Assembly (NCBI RefSeq): GCF_004346925.1 | Contig: NZ_CP031167.1 | Location: 1,756,001 to 1,820,000 of the forward strand | Length of the DNA stretch: 64,000 nt | DNA from: Stenotrophomonas sp. ASS1 | GTDB lineage: Bacteria > Pseudomonadota > Gammaproteobacteria > Xanthomonadales > Xanthomonadaceae | Reading direction: 5' to 3' | Shown here: positions 24,785 to 33,402 of the stretch, one piece after another | Layout: each line of letters starts with the position of its first letter | Numbering within the stretch: the first letter of the stretch is position 1 | Made by a program: the position numbers and the translations under genes | Notes under the pieces: model-generated | What the model saw: the letters and a program-made list of their open reading frames with translations, nothing else | Database searches by the model: none | Told to the model about the DNA's origin: nothing

Positions 24785-25177
24785 TGGTGGAGGTGGGCGG
24801 AATTGAACCGCCGTCCGAAGGCACTCCATCCCCAGCACTACATGCTTAGCTCACCGTTGAATCTCATCCCCGAGCAGCACGGTGTGCAAAGCGCACCCGG
24901 GAACCAGCCTGTTGTGTTCTAGTGCCGGACTGACAGGCAGCCGCCCAGCGCGATTCCATGATAATGACTCTACGCTGCGAGCATGGACACAAGCAGTTTC
25001 GAGGCTCCGCCTAAGTCGGCAGAAGGTCACGCACCGCAGTTTTTAGGCTGCGAGAGCGACCGGAGCGTAGTTGTCGTCGTTGGCAACTAGAGTTTTGCAG
25101 CTGGATTTACGAGGAAAGCTACCCCCTCGGCATGCGCCAGGCGACTTCACAACCCCCGTCGAAACCAATGCACCCCC
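24785..25177 (-). ncRNA. ssrA: Transfer-messenger RNA (tmRNA)
   Basis: On the minus strand the RNA begins GGGGGTGCATTGG at 25177 and ends with encoded CCA at 24785. The 7-bp acceptor stem GGGGGTG/CACCTCC (with one G-U) is complete and the T-arm GGTTCAATTCC is present. The tag reading frame resumes at GCC in TTGCCAACGACG and encodes ANDDNYAPVALAA before TAA. It rescues stalled ribosomes with SmpB, encoded 1.8 kb away. The 3' end is the likely integration site of the prophage; reconstitution appears complete, so the gene should remain functional. Confidence 0.97.
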
Positions 25178-25687
25178 GGCTTCTTCAAGCATTGCAAGGC
25201 TTTGGGGTCAATGCCGTCATGAAAGCTGACACTGACCCTGCCCAACGAGACGGATCTTACGGCAATCTTCCTGAACAGTCACGCGGGTGAGCGTCCGGTT
25301 CCCAGCTGTTTGGCACGTTGCGATCCCTTGGGACGCCGAGCTCGAATTTCCGGACATCACTCCACGGGGGGCTCATGGCCATTTCCGTCAGCCCCGGCAA
25401 CTGGGGACAGTATCGGATCGGGCAAGAGGTGCGCGGTGGCATGCTGTCGGCTGAATCGTCCTGGTCCATCCAGCCACACGCAGATCGGGCGGCGAAGGCC
25501 CTCGCGGCAGCGTTTCCGGCAACAGGTCCTGCATCAGGGCTGCAGTCCGATCCGTTGTTGAAGGCAGTGGCATCGGTCTGTGCTCAAGACGGGCCGCAAT
25601 AGCGTCAAACGCTGAAGCGGGTCGGCGTAGGTGCGATCAGGCTTGATAGCATCCAGATTCCTGAAGTGGAGCCAGTGGAAGGACGCC
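25178..25687. other. 510-bp intergenic region, one weak small ORF
   Basis: No recognised gene is present. One plus-strand frame at 25375-25602 would encode 75 residues (MAISVSPGNWGQYRIGQEVRGG onward) and is preceded by GGGGGG near the ATG; it has no family I know. The first part, next to the 5' end of ssrA, should contain the ssrA promoter, but I see no convincing -35/-10 pair. Confidence 0.35.
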
Positions 25688-26119
25688 ATGACGCTTGACG
25701 TTGCAGTAACAGATGAACCCAGCGACGAAGCGCTGGAGGTGATTGGCACTGGCTTGGATCAGTTCAATCTGGACGCTGCGGGTTACGCCGATCGGCGCAC
25801 ACTGGCGGTGCTGGTCACCGATCCGGCCAGTGGCGAGGTGGTGGGGGGCCTTACCGGGCGAACCTCACTGGGCCTGTGGTTCGTGGATCTGTTCCATCTG
25901 CCAGCGGCCCATCGCGGCAACGGGCTGGGGTCGCGTGTGCTGAAGGCTGCAGAGGATGAAGCGCGGCGTCGCGGTTGCCGTTCCGGCGTGCTGTACACCC
26001 TCAGCTTCCAGGCGCCCGACTTCTATGTGAAGCATGGATGGGGCGTGTTCGGCCGGGTGCCATGCGATCCGGCCGGCACATGCAGGGTGTTCCTCAGCAA
26101 GGATCTGTCGGTGGGGTGA
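25688..26119 (+). CDS. GNAT-family N-acetyltransferase
   Basis: The gene encodes 143 residues. VVGGLTGRTSLGLWFVDLFHLPAAHRGNGLGSRVLKAAEDEARRRGC carries the GNAT fold's conserved beta4 strand and the acetyl-CoA loop (R-G-N-G-L-G). DFYVKHGWGVFGRVP is the usual C-terminal strand. Substrate unknown. The start MTLDVAV was preferred to an upstream in-frame ATG because the fold begins there. Confidence 0.85.
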   Translation: MTLDVAVTDEPSDEALEVIGTGLDQFNLDAAGYADRRTLAVLVTDPASGEVVGGLTGRTSLGLWFVDLFHLPAAHRGNGLGSRVLKAAEDEARRRGCRSGVLYTLSFQAPDFYVKHGWGVFGRVPCDPAGTCRVFLSKDLSVG

Positions 26120-26260
26120 GCGCTGCGGGCGAGCCGCGCGTCCTGTCAATCCGCAACTTGTTGTAGAGCGTCTGTCATAGCGGATTGCTAACTTCGTGGG
26201 CACGAATTTGCGACACACTGGCGATGACCATCCGAGCCAGGACAGACACGGAGACCATGG

Positions 26261-26833
26261 GTGACCGATGCAAGCCAACAACGCAGCCTGCGGCAGCTGA
26301 TCGGGCCGGTCGGTGCCGACTACCAGCGGCGTGCGTTGCCGCCGGGCTGGGTCTGGGCGGTGCTGGCGGTGCTGCTGGCGGCCACCTGGGTGACGGAGTT
26401 GCCGGCCACGGCAGCTGCGGCACTGGTCGCCAGCGCGGTGGTGGTGCACTGGTCGCAGCGCGGCCGCATCCATTGGCTGGGGTGGCGCCTGCCGGGCCTG
26501 GCAGTGCTGGCCGCCCTGCTGTGGGGGCCGGAAGTGCTGTCGCAGTGGTTCGAGCACGGGCTGGCTGTGGTGCTGATGTCGCTGGCCAGTCTCAGCATCG
26601 GCGTGCATGTGTGGCAGTCGCGACAGATGGCGCACCAGCTGCAGGGCGCGGCCGATGCACTGGACGACGCCCAGTTGCTGGCGTTGCTGCCGGCTGATGC
26701 CGCGAACCTGGCCCAACAGTGGCGCTTGGGCGATGACCGTTACGCACCGGAGCTAGCGGTAGTGATGCACCTGGCGGTGATGCACGCGGCGCTGTCGCCG
26801 CGGATGCGCAGGCAGGGCATGCTGGCGGGGTGA
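26261..26833 (+). CDS. Integral membrane protein of unknown function
   Basis: The gene encodes 190 residues from a GTG preceded by CGGAGA at 7 nt. Hydrophobic segments at about residues 28-50 (PPGWVWAVLAVLLAATWVTELP), 50-62, 76-90 and 96-112 (EHGLAVVLMSLASLSIGVHVW) predict three or four membrane spans. The rest is helical and amphipathic. No family recognised. It ends 10 bp before a cluster of REP elements. Confidence 0.6.
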   Translation: MTDASQQRSLRQLIGPVGADYQRRALPPGWVWAVLAVLLAATWVTELPATAAAALVASAVVVHWSQRGRIHWLGWRLPGLAVLAALLWGPEVLSQWFEHGLAVVLMSLASLSIGVHVWQSRQMAHQLQGAADALDDAQLLALLPADAANLAQQWRLGDDRYAPELAVVMHLAVMHAALSPRMRRQGMLAG

Positions 26834-26843
26834 CCTGCCTTTT

Positions 26844-26979
26844 GTAGAGTCGGGCCATACTCGACTGCTTTTCTTACCGAAGCCGAGCATGGCTCGGCTC
26901 TACAGAAGGCCAAGGCAGCCGAGGATGGCTCGGCTCTACAGACAGAAAGCCAAGGCAGCCGAGCATGGCTCGGCTCTAC
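26844..26979. repeat. SMAG/REP array, four elements
   Basis: Four GTAG-type palindromes lie in a row: one on the plus strand at 26844-26866 and three in the opposite orientation at 26881-26903, 26917-26939 and 26957-26979, each ending CTAC. Units are about 23 bp with a 7-9 bp stem around a CAT/AT loop, separated by near-identical short spacers. The last three are tandem copies with periods of 36 and 40 bp. The array separates the membrane protein gene from the smpB 3' end. Confidence 0.85.
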
Positions 26980-26998
26980 ATGGTCATGTGCAACGGCC

Positions 26999-27502
26999 TT
27001 ACGCGTCGCGGTTGCCGCGACGCATCACGCGCTGCTTCTCGATCGCCCAGTCGCGGTCCTTGGCGGCATCGCGCTTGTCGTGGGTCTGCTTGCCCTTGGC
27101 CAGCGCCACTTCCAGCTTGATCTTGTTCTTGCTCCAGTACATCGCGGTGGGCACGATCGTGTAGCCATCGCGCTCGACCTTGCCGACCAGCTTGTCGATC
27201 TCGCTCCGGTGCAGCAGCAGCTTGCGATCGCGCCGGTCGTTGGCCACGACATGGGTCGAGGCCTGGATCAACGGGGTGATCTGCGCGCCGATCAGGAAGA
27301 TCTCACCATCCTTCACGTAGGCGTAGGCGTCGACGATGTTGCCGCGGCCAGCACGGATCGATTTCACCTCCCAGCCCTGCAGGGCCAGACCGGCTTCGAA
27401 GCGGTCTTCGATGTGGTACTCGTGGCGGGCACGCTTGTTCAACGCGATGGTTTTGTTGGCCGTCGCGCTCTTTGCTTTATCCTTGCCGCTGTTCTTGCTC
27501 AT
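26999..27502 (-). CDS. smpB: SsrA-binding protein
   Basis: The gene encodes 167 residues. A short Lys-rich N-terminus is followed by [32 protein letters not shown] and [15 protein letters not shown], hallmark SmpB segments, and the C-terminal [27 protein letters not shown] helix that enters the ribosomal mRNA channel. It delivers tmRNA to stalled ribosomes. It is divergent from ratA across 57 bp. ssrA lies nearby, but on the far side of the GNAT and membrane genes. Confidence 0.97.
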   Translation of the reverse strand: MSKNSGKDKAKSATANKTIALNKRARHEYHIEDRFEAGLALQGWEVKSIRAGRGNIVDAYAYVKDGEIFLIGAQITPLIQASTHVVANDRRDRKLLLHRSEIDKLVGKVERDGYTIVPTAMYWSKNKIKLEVALAKGKQTHDKRDAAKDRDWAIEKQRVMRRGNRDA

Positions 27503-27559
27503 TTCCGTATTGTCTCCGATTCGGGCCCGCCCGGTCGATTGCCGAAACGTCCTGTATTC

Positions 27560-27985
27560 ATGCCTACTATCCGCCGCAGCGCCCTGGTCGAACATTCGGC
27601 CGCGCGCATGTTCGACCTGGTCAACGACGTCCAGGCCTATCCGCGCCGCTTCCGCTGGTGCTCGGCTGCCCAGATCCTGGAGCAGGGCGAGGACCGCCTG
27701 GTGGCGCGCCTGGACCTGGGCCTGGGTTCGTTCAGCACCTGGTTCCAGACCGAGAACACCCTGCAGCGCCCGCACAGCATCGATATGCAGCTGCGCGATG
27801 GCCCGTTCAAGCAGTTGCACGGTCGCTGGGAATTCCATGCGCTGGCCGAAGATGCCTGCAAGGTCACCCTCACCCTGGAATTCGAACCCAGTTCGCGCCT
27901 GCTCGGTCCGGCGCTGGCATTGGGCTTCCAGAGCCTGGCCGACCGCATGGTCAACGACTTCATCCGCGTTGCCGACGAGGCCTGA
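27560..27985 (+). CDS. ratA: RatA-type START-like protein
   Basis: The gene encodes 141 residues, [40 protein letters not shown] onward, with the YP.F..WC signature (here RRFRWC) of the RatA/CoqX10-like family; it has a SRPBCC fold. E. coli RatA is reported to affect ribosome association, and other members relate to coenzyme Q10 binding. The stop is 3 bp before rnfH; the pair is a conserved operon divergent from smpB. Confidence 0.88.
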   Translation: MPTIRRSALVEHSAARMFDLVNDVQAYPRRFRWCSAAQILEQGEDRLVARLDLGLGSFSTWFQTENTLQRPHSIDMQLRDGPFKQLHGRWEFHALAEDACKVTLTLEFEPSSRLLGPALALGFQSLADRMVNDFIRVADEA

Positions 27986-27988
27986 GCG

Positions 27989-28246
27989 ATGATCGAGGTC
28001 GAGGTGGTGCTGGCCTGGCCGCAGCGGGTGCTTTCGCGCCGGTTGCAGCTGGACGAGGGCGCGACGGTGGCCGAGGCCATTGCCGCTGCTGCGCTGGAAG
28101 GCAGTGCCGACTGCCCGGCGGCGGCCGTGCATGGGCTGCTGGCGCGCCCGCAGCAGGTGCTGCTGGATGGCGACCGCATCGAGCTGCTACGCCCGCTGCA
28201 GGCCGACCCCAAGGACAACCGCCGGCGTCGCGCGCTCGGCGGTTGA
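27989..28246 (+). CDS. rnfH: RnfH-family protein (UPF0125)
   Basis: The gene encodes 85 residues with the ubiquitin-like beta-grasp pattern ([30 protein letters not shown] ... [23 protein letters not shown]). The ending L.ADPKD.RRRRA is characteristic of RnfH. It follows ratA by 3 bp. Function is not well established. Confidence 0.9.
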   Translation: MIEVEVVLAWPQRVLSRRLQLDEGATVAEAIAAAALEGSADCPAAAVHGLLARPQQVLLDGDRIELLRPLQADPKDNRRRRALGG

Positions 28247-28282
28247 TTCCTGTCGCCCGTCCGCGAGAACGGGCTGGGGGCG

Positions 28283-28675
28283 TCAGCGACCCTTCTTCTT
28301 CTTGTCCTTCGGCAGATTGCGGCCGAACTGGCGCACGGTCTGCTGGGCCAGGGCCTTGTCGTTACCCGGGAAGTAATCGCCTTCCCAGCGGGTCACGTTG
28401 TCATTGTCGAAGAACACGGTGAAGTTCTTCACCTCGGTACGGCCCAGGCGGTTCACGCGCTGGCTGGAGGTGTAGTCCCAGCGCTGGGCGTGGAACGGGT
28501 CCGGAATGGACGGGGTGCCCAGCAGCGCAGTGACCTGCTGCTTGCTCTGCCCGACCTGCAGCTTGGCCACGGCATCTTCCCGGATCAGGTTGCCCTGATA
28601 GATGGGTTGCTTGTAGATGATGCCGCACCCGGTGGTGGACAGGGCGACGGCGGCGACCAACAGGAGATTGCGCAT
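28283..28675 (-). CDS. bamE: Outer-membrane assembly lipoprotein BamE (SmpA)
   Basis: The gene encodes 130 residues. MRNLLLVAAVALSTTGCGIIYKQPIYQGN is a lipoprotein signal with lipobox STTGC and the QGN motif; LQVGQSKQQVTALLGTPSIPDPFHAQRWDYTSSQR is the BamE fold core. The Lys-rich end (KDKKKKGR) is typical in Xanthomonadaceae. It is part of the BAM complex that inserts beta-barrel proteins into the outer membrane. It is divergent from fur. Confidence 0.95.
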   Translation of the reverse strand: MRNLLLVAAVALSTTGCGIIYKQPIYQGNLIREDAVAKLQVGQSKQQVTALLGTPSIPDPFHAQRWDYTSSQRVNRLGRTEVKNFTVFFDNDNVTRWEGDYFPGNDKALAQQTVRQFGRNLPKDKKKKGR

Positions 28676-28778
28676 CGGGACTGGCGGTTGGGGAAATCAA
28701 ACCGATGATACACTCCCGGCGTGCCACCGCGACCCAATCCGAGGCAGCTGGCGCTAAATCGCCAATGAACGGAGACCT

Positions 28779-29186
28779 ATGGAAACCCACGACCTGCGAA
28801 AAGTCGGCCTGAAGGTGACCCATCCACGGATGCGGATCCTGGCGCTGCTTGAACAGCGCAATGCCCAGCACCACATGACCGCCGAAGACATCTACCGCCA
28901 GCTGCTCGAGCATGGCGACGAGATCGGCCTGGCGACGGTCTACCGGGTGCTGACCCAGTTCGAGGCCGCCGGCCTCGTGCTCAAGCACAATTTCGAAGGC
29001 GGCCAGGCCGTCTACGAGCTGGACCGTGGCGGCCACCACGACCACATGGTCGACGTGGACAGCGGCAAGATCATCGAGTTCGAAAGCCACGAGATCGAGG
29101 AGCTGCAGCGCAAGATCGCGGCCGACCACGGCTACGAGCTGGAAGAGCATTCGCTGGTGCTGTACGTGCGTAAGAAGCGCAAGTAA
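28779..29186 (+). CDS. fur: Ferric uptake regulator
   Basis: The gene encodes 135 residues: METHDLRKVGLKVTHPRMRILALLEQ, then HHMTAEDIYRQL and IGLATVYRVLTQFEAAGLV as the winged helix, and the metal-binding GGHHDHMVDVDSGKIIEFES motif. The C-terminus lacks the additional CPDC-type cysteine motif seen in E. coli Fur; the same is true of many Xanthomonadaceae. It represses iron acquisition genes when loaded with ferrous iron. It is divergent from bamE; a -10-like TACACT lies near 28710. Confidence 0.95.
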   Translation: METHDLRKVGLKVTHPRMRILALLEQRNAQHHMTAEDIYRQLLEHGDEIGLATVYRVLTQFEAAGLVLKHNFEGGQAVYELDRGGHHDHMVDVDSGKIIEFESHEIEELQRKIAADHGYELEEHSLVLYVRKKRK

Positions 29187-29212
29187 GCCGTTCCGGCCAG
29201 CTGGATGCGACG

Positions 29213-29238
29213 AAACCCCGGGCCTTCCCGGGGTTTTT
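29213..29238 (+). terminator. Intrinsic terminator after fur
   Basis: AAACCCCGGG (29213-29222) pairs with CCCGGGGTTT (29227-29236) over a CCTT loop, followed by TT. It also faces the end of the convergent esterase gene. Confidence 0.9.
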
Positions 29239-29244
29239 CGTTGC

Positions 29245-30489
29245 TTACGGCAGATCCACGCCATGCGTGAGGGGCCCTATCAGCACCTCCAGATCCACCG
29301 CCTCGGCCATTGCCCGGTTGCCCGCATCGCCCGGGTGCAGGTGATCGCCGGAGTCGTAGGCGGCAGCCATCCGTGACGGATCGGCCGGGTCCCGCAGTGC
29401 GGCGTCCAGGTCGATCACCGCATCGAACGGGCTGCCCGTGCGCAGCCAAGCATTGAGCTGCTGGCGCAGGGCGTCCTTGTCCGGGTGGTAGTAGTCGTCC
29501 AGCGGCGTGCCGGGCAGGGCGCCGGCGAACGGCGTCAGGGTGGCGCCGAGGATGCGTAGACCCCGCCGATGGGCCTGTTCGGCCAGTGTGCGATACCCCG
29601 CCTGCAGTTCGGCCAGCGTGGGCCGGGCCTGGTTCCGGGCGAAGGCGGTGCCGGGCCAGCTGATGTCATTGATGCCGATCAGCACGACTACGCTGACCAC
29701 GCCTGGTTGATCCAGCACGTCACGCCGGAAGCGGGTCAGGGCGGATTCGCCCATGCCATCGCGCAGCAGCCGCCCCCCGGAAATACCGGCGTTGACCACG
29801 GCAACGCCCCGCGGTGCCAGGCGCGCCGCCAGATGGTCGGTCCAGCGCTGGTCCTGGTCGAGGCTGGCGGTGGCACCGTCGGTGATCGAGTCGCCGATCA
29901 CCACCACGCTGCGTGCGCTGGCCGCCGCTTCGACCTCGATGCCAGCCAGGAACAGGCGGGCAGTGGTGCTGCTGGCCCCGCTCAGAGCCTGGGTCTTGCT
30001 CTGGTCGCCGGGCGCAATCCAACTGGTCTGCCGACCCTCCCAGTGGAACGTTTGCACGGGCGTCGGCCCGGGCACAAAGACACTGATCTGCAACGCCTGG
30101 CGGTCATCCGTGGCCAGTGGCAGCGGATCGCTCAGCCGTTCCTGACCTGGGCCGATCAGCACCCCGGGCTGGCCGTCGAAGCTGAGCGGCTGCGGGGCGG
30201 CACCCGCGTGTGCGGCCACGCTGGCCGCCCCGATCCGCAGCGGCTGGGTGCCGTAGGCATTGCTCAGCCGCACCCGCAGCCGGGGCCCGCCCGAGCTGAT
30301 GCGCGCGGTCTGGCGGAAGGTCTGGTCCTGCAGCGTGGCCGGAACCAGGGTCGGGAACAGGAAATCGGCGCCCCAGACAGGTTGCGGACTTGCCTGCCAG
30401 CTGGCGACCCAGTGCGGGGCCGGGGCGGCACTGGCTGCGCTGGAGAGGGCGATCAAGGCGGTCGCGGTGAGCTGGCTGAGGCGGTTCAT
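29245..30489 (-). CDS. Secreted SGNH/GDSL-family esterase
   Basis: The gene encodes 414 residues with a signal peptide (MNRLSQLTATALIALSSAASAAPA). Block I is VIGDSITDG with the nucleophilic Ser, the Gly is in NAGISGGRLL, Asn is in IGINDI, and the Asp-His pair is DHLHPG near the C-terminus. The N-terminal 190 residues are a beta-rich region found in this subfamily. It hydrolyses ester or acetyl bonds; substrate unknown. It is divergent from a LysR regulator that may control it. Confidence 0.88.
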   Translation of the reverse strand: MNRLSQLTATALIALSSAASAAPAPHWVASWQASPQPVWGADFLFPTLVPATLQDQTFRQTARISSGGPRLRVRLSNAYGTQPLRIGAASVAAHAGAAPQPLSFDGQPGVLIGPGQERLSDPLPLATDDRQALQISVFVPGPTPVQTFHWEGRQTSWIAPGDQSKTQALSGASSTTARLFLAGIEVEAAASARSVVVIGDSITDGATASLDQDQRWTDHLAARLAPRGVAVVNAGISGGRLLRDGMGESALTRFRRDVLDQPGVVSVVVLIGINDISWPGTAFARNQARPTLAELQAGYRTLAEQAHRRGLRILGATLTPFAGALPGTPLDDYYHPDKDALRQQLNAWLRTGSPFDAVIDLDAALRDPADPSRMAAAYDSGDHLHPGDAGNRAMAEAVDLEVLIGPLTHGVDLP

Positions 30490-30533
30490 CGGGCAATCCC
30501 GGGAGGAGGGAGGGCCATGGTGATTCTCCGTCG

Positions 30534-30577
30534 ATCTGTGAACTAGACTGCGCATGGATAATCATCTGTGAACTGGA
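30534..30577. promoter_or_regulatory. Direct repeat in the esterase-LysR divergent region
   Basis: ATCTGTGAACTAGA at 30534-30547 and ATCTGTGAACTGGA at 30564-30577 match in 13 of 14 positions and are 30 bp apart, about three helical turns. They lie between the divergent esterase and LysR genes. They could be binding sites for the regulator; this is inference from position. Confidence 0.5.
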
Positions 30578-30586
30578 TTCATCGCC

Positions 30587-31504
30587 ATGGCGCGACCCGA
30601 CATCAACCGATCTGGCGAACTGGAAGTGTTCGTGCGGGTGATCGAGACCGGTGGCTTCTCCGCCGCGGCCCGTACCCTGGACATGACGCCGTCGGCAGTC
30701 AGCAAGCTGGTGGCACGGCTGGAGCAGCGGCTGGGTACGCGTCTGCTGCAGCGTTCCACCCGCCAGCTGCAGCTGACCCCGGAAGGCTGCGCGTTCTACG
30801 AGCGCGGCCTGCGCGTGCTGGCCGACCTGGAGGAGGCCGAGCGCTGCGCCAGCGCCCATGCCGAGCCGCGCGGACGCCTGCGGGTCAATTCCAACGTGCC
30901 GTTCGGCCAGCATTTCCTGTTGCCGCTGCTGCCGGCATTCCTGGAGCGCAATCCGCAGGTGGGGGTGGATCTGACCTTGAACGACGAGGTGATCGACCTG
31001 CTTGAGCAGCGCACCGACGTGGCGGTGCGGGCAGGCCCGCTGAAGAGTTCCAGCCTGGTGGCGCGACGGCTCGGTGCGACGCGGATGATGATCGTGGCCG
31101 CGCCAGCCTACGCGCAGCGGCATGGACTGCCGCGCAACGCTGAGGAGCTGATGTCGCACAACCGTCTGGACATCGGCCATGCGCGTGCGATGCAGGGCTG
31201 GCCGCTGCTGCAGGACGGACGCGAGCGGATGGTGCTGCCCAGTGGCAATGCCCGCGCAAGCAACGGTAACGCGCTGCGGCAGCTGGTGCTGGGCGGGTTG
31301 GGCCTGGCGCGGCTGGCGACCTACCAGGTGCAGGAGGACATCGCCGCCGGACGCCTGCTGCCGGTGCTGGAAGAGGCCAATCCCGGTGACCTGGAAGAGG
31401 TCCATGCGGTGTTCCTGGGGCAGGGTGGCTACCTGCCGCTGCGAGTGCGCGCCTTCCTCGATTTCCTGGTGGAAACGGTGGATCTGGCGCGGCCACGGGG
31501 GTAG
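30587..31504 (+). CDS. LysR-family transcriptional regulator
   Basis: The gene encodes 305 residues. The helix-turn-helix is at residues about 10-65 (LEVFVRVIETGGFSAAARTLDMTPSAVSKLVARLEQRLGTRLLQRSTR), followed by the periplasmic-binding-like effector domain (LRVNSNVPFGQHFLLPLLPAFLERNPQV and onward). It is divergent from the esterase gene, the usual placement of a LysR with its target. Its stop is inside the first base pairs of a REP element. Confidence 0.92.
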   Translation: MARPDINRSGELEVFVRVIETGGFSAAARTLDMTPSAVSKLVARLEQRLGTRLLQRSTRQLQLTPEGCAFYERGLRVLADLEEAERCASAHAEPRGRLRVNSNVPFGQHFLLPLLPAFLERNPQVGVDLTLNDEVIDLLEQRTDVAVRAGPLKSSSLVARRLGATRMMIVAAPAYAQRHGLPRNAEELMSHNRLDIGHARAMQGWPLLQDGRERMVLPSGNARASNGNALRQLVLGGLGLARLATYQVQEDIAAGRLLPVLEEANPGDLEEVHAVFLGQGGYLPLRVRAFLDFLVETVDLARPRG

Positions 31505-31610
31505 TGCCGGCCGCTGGCCGGCAACCCAACACAGGTGAACGAAGATCATGAGGTTGCCGGCCAGCGGCCGGCACTACCTCGCGCGTTGTAGATCCACGCC
31601 ATGCGTGGAA
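31501..31610. repeat. REP/SMAG elements between LysR gene and recN
   Basis: GTAGTGCCGGCC-type palindromes at 31501-31523 and, inverted, 31555-31577 can pair as a long hairpin; a third, GTAGATCCACGCC-type element of another subfamily is at 31588-31610. They lie where the LysR gene and recN converge and probably act as a bidirectional transcription end or mRNA stabiliser. Confidence 0.8.
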
Positions 31611-31625
31611 AACCGCGAACAGGCC

Positions 31626-33287
31626 TCAGACCTGCAGCAGCTTGCGGGCGGCGGCGCGCGCTTCCTTGCTCACTTCCACGCCGCCGAGCATGCGCGCCAG
31701 TTCTTCCTCGCGTGCCTTGCTGTCCAGCTTTTCCACCGCGCTCTGGGTCATGCCTTCCACCGGGGCCTTGCTGACCCGGTAATGCGCGTGGCCCTTGGAG
31801 GCGACCTGCGGCAGGTGGGTCACGCACAGCACCTGGCGCTTCTCGCCAAGGGCGCGCAGCTTCTGGCCGACGATGTCCGCCACCGCGCCACCGATGCCGG
31901 AGTCGACTTCGTCGAACACCATGGTAGGCACCGCATCCAGGTCCAGCGCGGCCACTTCGATGGCCAGCGAAATGCGCGACAGTTCACCGCCCGAGGCCAC
32001 CTTGCGAAGGGCGCGCGGTGGCTGGCCGGCGTTGGCGGCGACCAGGAACTCCACGCGCTCGGCACCCTGCGGGTCGGGCTTGCCGGCGTCCTGCGGTTCC
32101 AGCTCGATCAGGAACTGGCCGCCGCCCATGCCGAGCTCGGCGATGATGCCGGTGGTGGTGGCCGACAGTTCGGTAGCGGCGCTGCGACGGCTGGCGGTCA
32201 GCACCTCGGCCTGTACGCGCCAGGCCGCAGCGGCCTTGTCGATTTCGCCGGCCAGGCGCTGCAGGCGTTCGTCGGCGCCGCGCAACTGTTCCACTTCGGC
32301 ATGCATGCGCTCGCGCTGCGCGCCCAGCTCGTCCATCGGCACGCGGTGCTTGCGGGCCAGGTCGTGCAGGCGGCCGAGGCGACGCTCGTTCTCCTCGAAC
32401 TGCTCCGGGTCGGCGTCGAGGTCGTCATGCACCCGGTCCAGCAGCGACAGGGCTTCGTGCAGCTGGATCGAGGCGTTCTCGATCAGGCCGTCCACCTCGC
32501 CCAGGCGCGGGTCGTGTTCGATCAGGCGCGACAGCTCGTGGCGCACCTGCTGCAGCAGGTCCAGCGCGGAACTGCCGTCGTCGCCATTGAGCTGGTTGCT
32601 GGCCGCCTGGCAGGCGCTCAGCAGGGCGCTGGCGTGGGCCTGGCGGCGGTGGCTGGCACCGAGTGCGACGATCGACTCCGGTTCCAGATCTTCGCGGTCC
32701 AGTTCGCGCAGCTGGTGCTCCAGGAAGCCGATCCGGTCACTGACGTCGCCCTGTTGCGACAGCGCCAGCGATTCATCGACCAGAGCCTGCCAGGCCGCGG
32801 CGGCGCGGCGCACCTGGCGGCGCTCGTTCTCGTTGCCGGCATAGGCATCCAGCAGGGCCAGCTGCGACGGGCGCGTCAGCAGGGCCTGCTGTTCGTGCTG
32901 GCCGTGGATCTCCACCAGCAGCGAGGCCAGGTCGCCCAGCTGGGCCAGGGTCACCGGGCGGCCATTGATCCACGCCCGCGAACCGCCATCGGCGCGGATC
33001 ACGCGGCGCAGCTGGCACTGTTCCTCGTCGTCCAGCTCGTTGTCGGCCAGCCACTGGCGCGCGGCCTGCAGCTGGTCCAGCGCGAACTCGGCGGAAAGTT
33101 CGGCGCGCGCAGCGCCGTGGCGGACCACGCCACTGTCGGCACGCAGGCCGGACAGGAAGCCCAGCGCGTCGACCATCAGCGACTTGCCGGCGCCGGTCTC
33201 GCCTGAAACCACGGTCATGCCTGGCCCGAACTCCAGTTCGGTGGCGCGGACGACGGCAAAATCCTTGATCGAAAGATGTCTGAGCAT
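31626..33287 (-). CDS. recN: DNA repair protein RecN
   Basis: The gene encodes 553 residues. Walker A is SGETGAGKS near residue 30, the ABC signature ASGGELSRISLAIE and Walker B VFDEVDSGIGG are near the C-terminus, with a long coiled coil between them. It is an SMC-like ATPase in double-strand break repair. The start MLRHLSIKDFAVV matches the family. It is divergent from hrcA; no clear SOS box was found by eye in the 115-bp spacer. Confidence 0.96.
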   Translation of the reverse strand: MLRHLSIKDFAVVRATELEFGPGMTVVSGETGAGKSLMVDALGFLSGLRADSGVVRHGAARAELSAEFALDQLQAARQWLADNELDDEEQCQLRRVIRADGGSRAWINGRPVTLAQLGDLASLLVEIHGQHEQQALLTRPSQLALLDAYAGNENERRQVRRAAAAWQALVDESLALSQQGDVSDRIGFLEHQLRELDREDLEPESIVALGASHRRQAHASALLSACQAASNQLNGDDGSSALDLLQQVRHELSRLIEHDPRLGEVDGLIENASIQLHEALSLLDRVHDDLDADPEQFEENERRLGRLHDLARKHRVPMDELGAQRERMHAEVEQLRGADERLQRLAGEIDKAAAAWRVQAEVLTASRRSAATELSATTTGIIAELGMGGGQFLIELEPQDAGKPDPQGAERVEFLVAANAGQPPRALRKVASGGELSRISLAIEVAALDLDAVPTMVFDEVDSGIGGAVADIVGQKLRALGEKRQVLCVTHLPQVASKGHAHYRVSKAPVEGMTQSAVEKLDSKAREEELARMLGGVEVSKEARAAARKLLQV

Positions 33288-33347
33288 GGGTAAGGGGGTA
33301 TCAGCAGCCGCGCAACGCTAGCACGCGGGCGAGGGAGGTCCAATGAC

Positions 33348-33376
33348 TTGCCAAGGTGATGCGCCGCCATTATCTA
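33348..33376 (+). promoter_or_regulatory. Predicted sigma-70-type promoter of hrcA
   Basis: TTGCCA (33348-33353), 17 bp, TATCTA (33371-33376). It lies 26 bp before the hrcA ATG, leaving a leader of about 20 nt. No CIRCE inverted repeat was seen near it. Confidence 0.55.
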
Positions 33377-33402
33377 GTGTCCGTGTCTCACAGGTTGATT
33401 TC

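Noticed and set aside
26844..26979. CRISPR array
   Set aside because: Repeats are self-complementary 23-bp palindromes with similar, short spacers and no cas genes nearby; they are REP elements.
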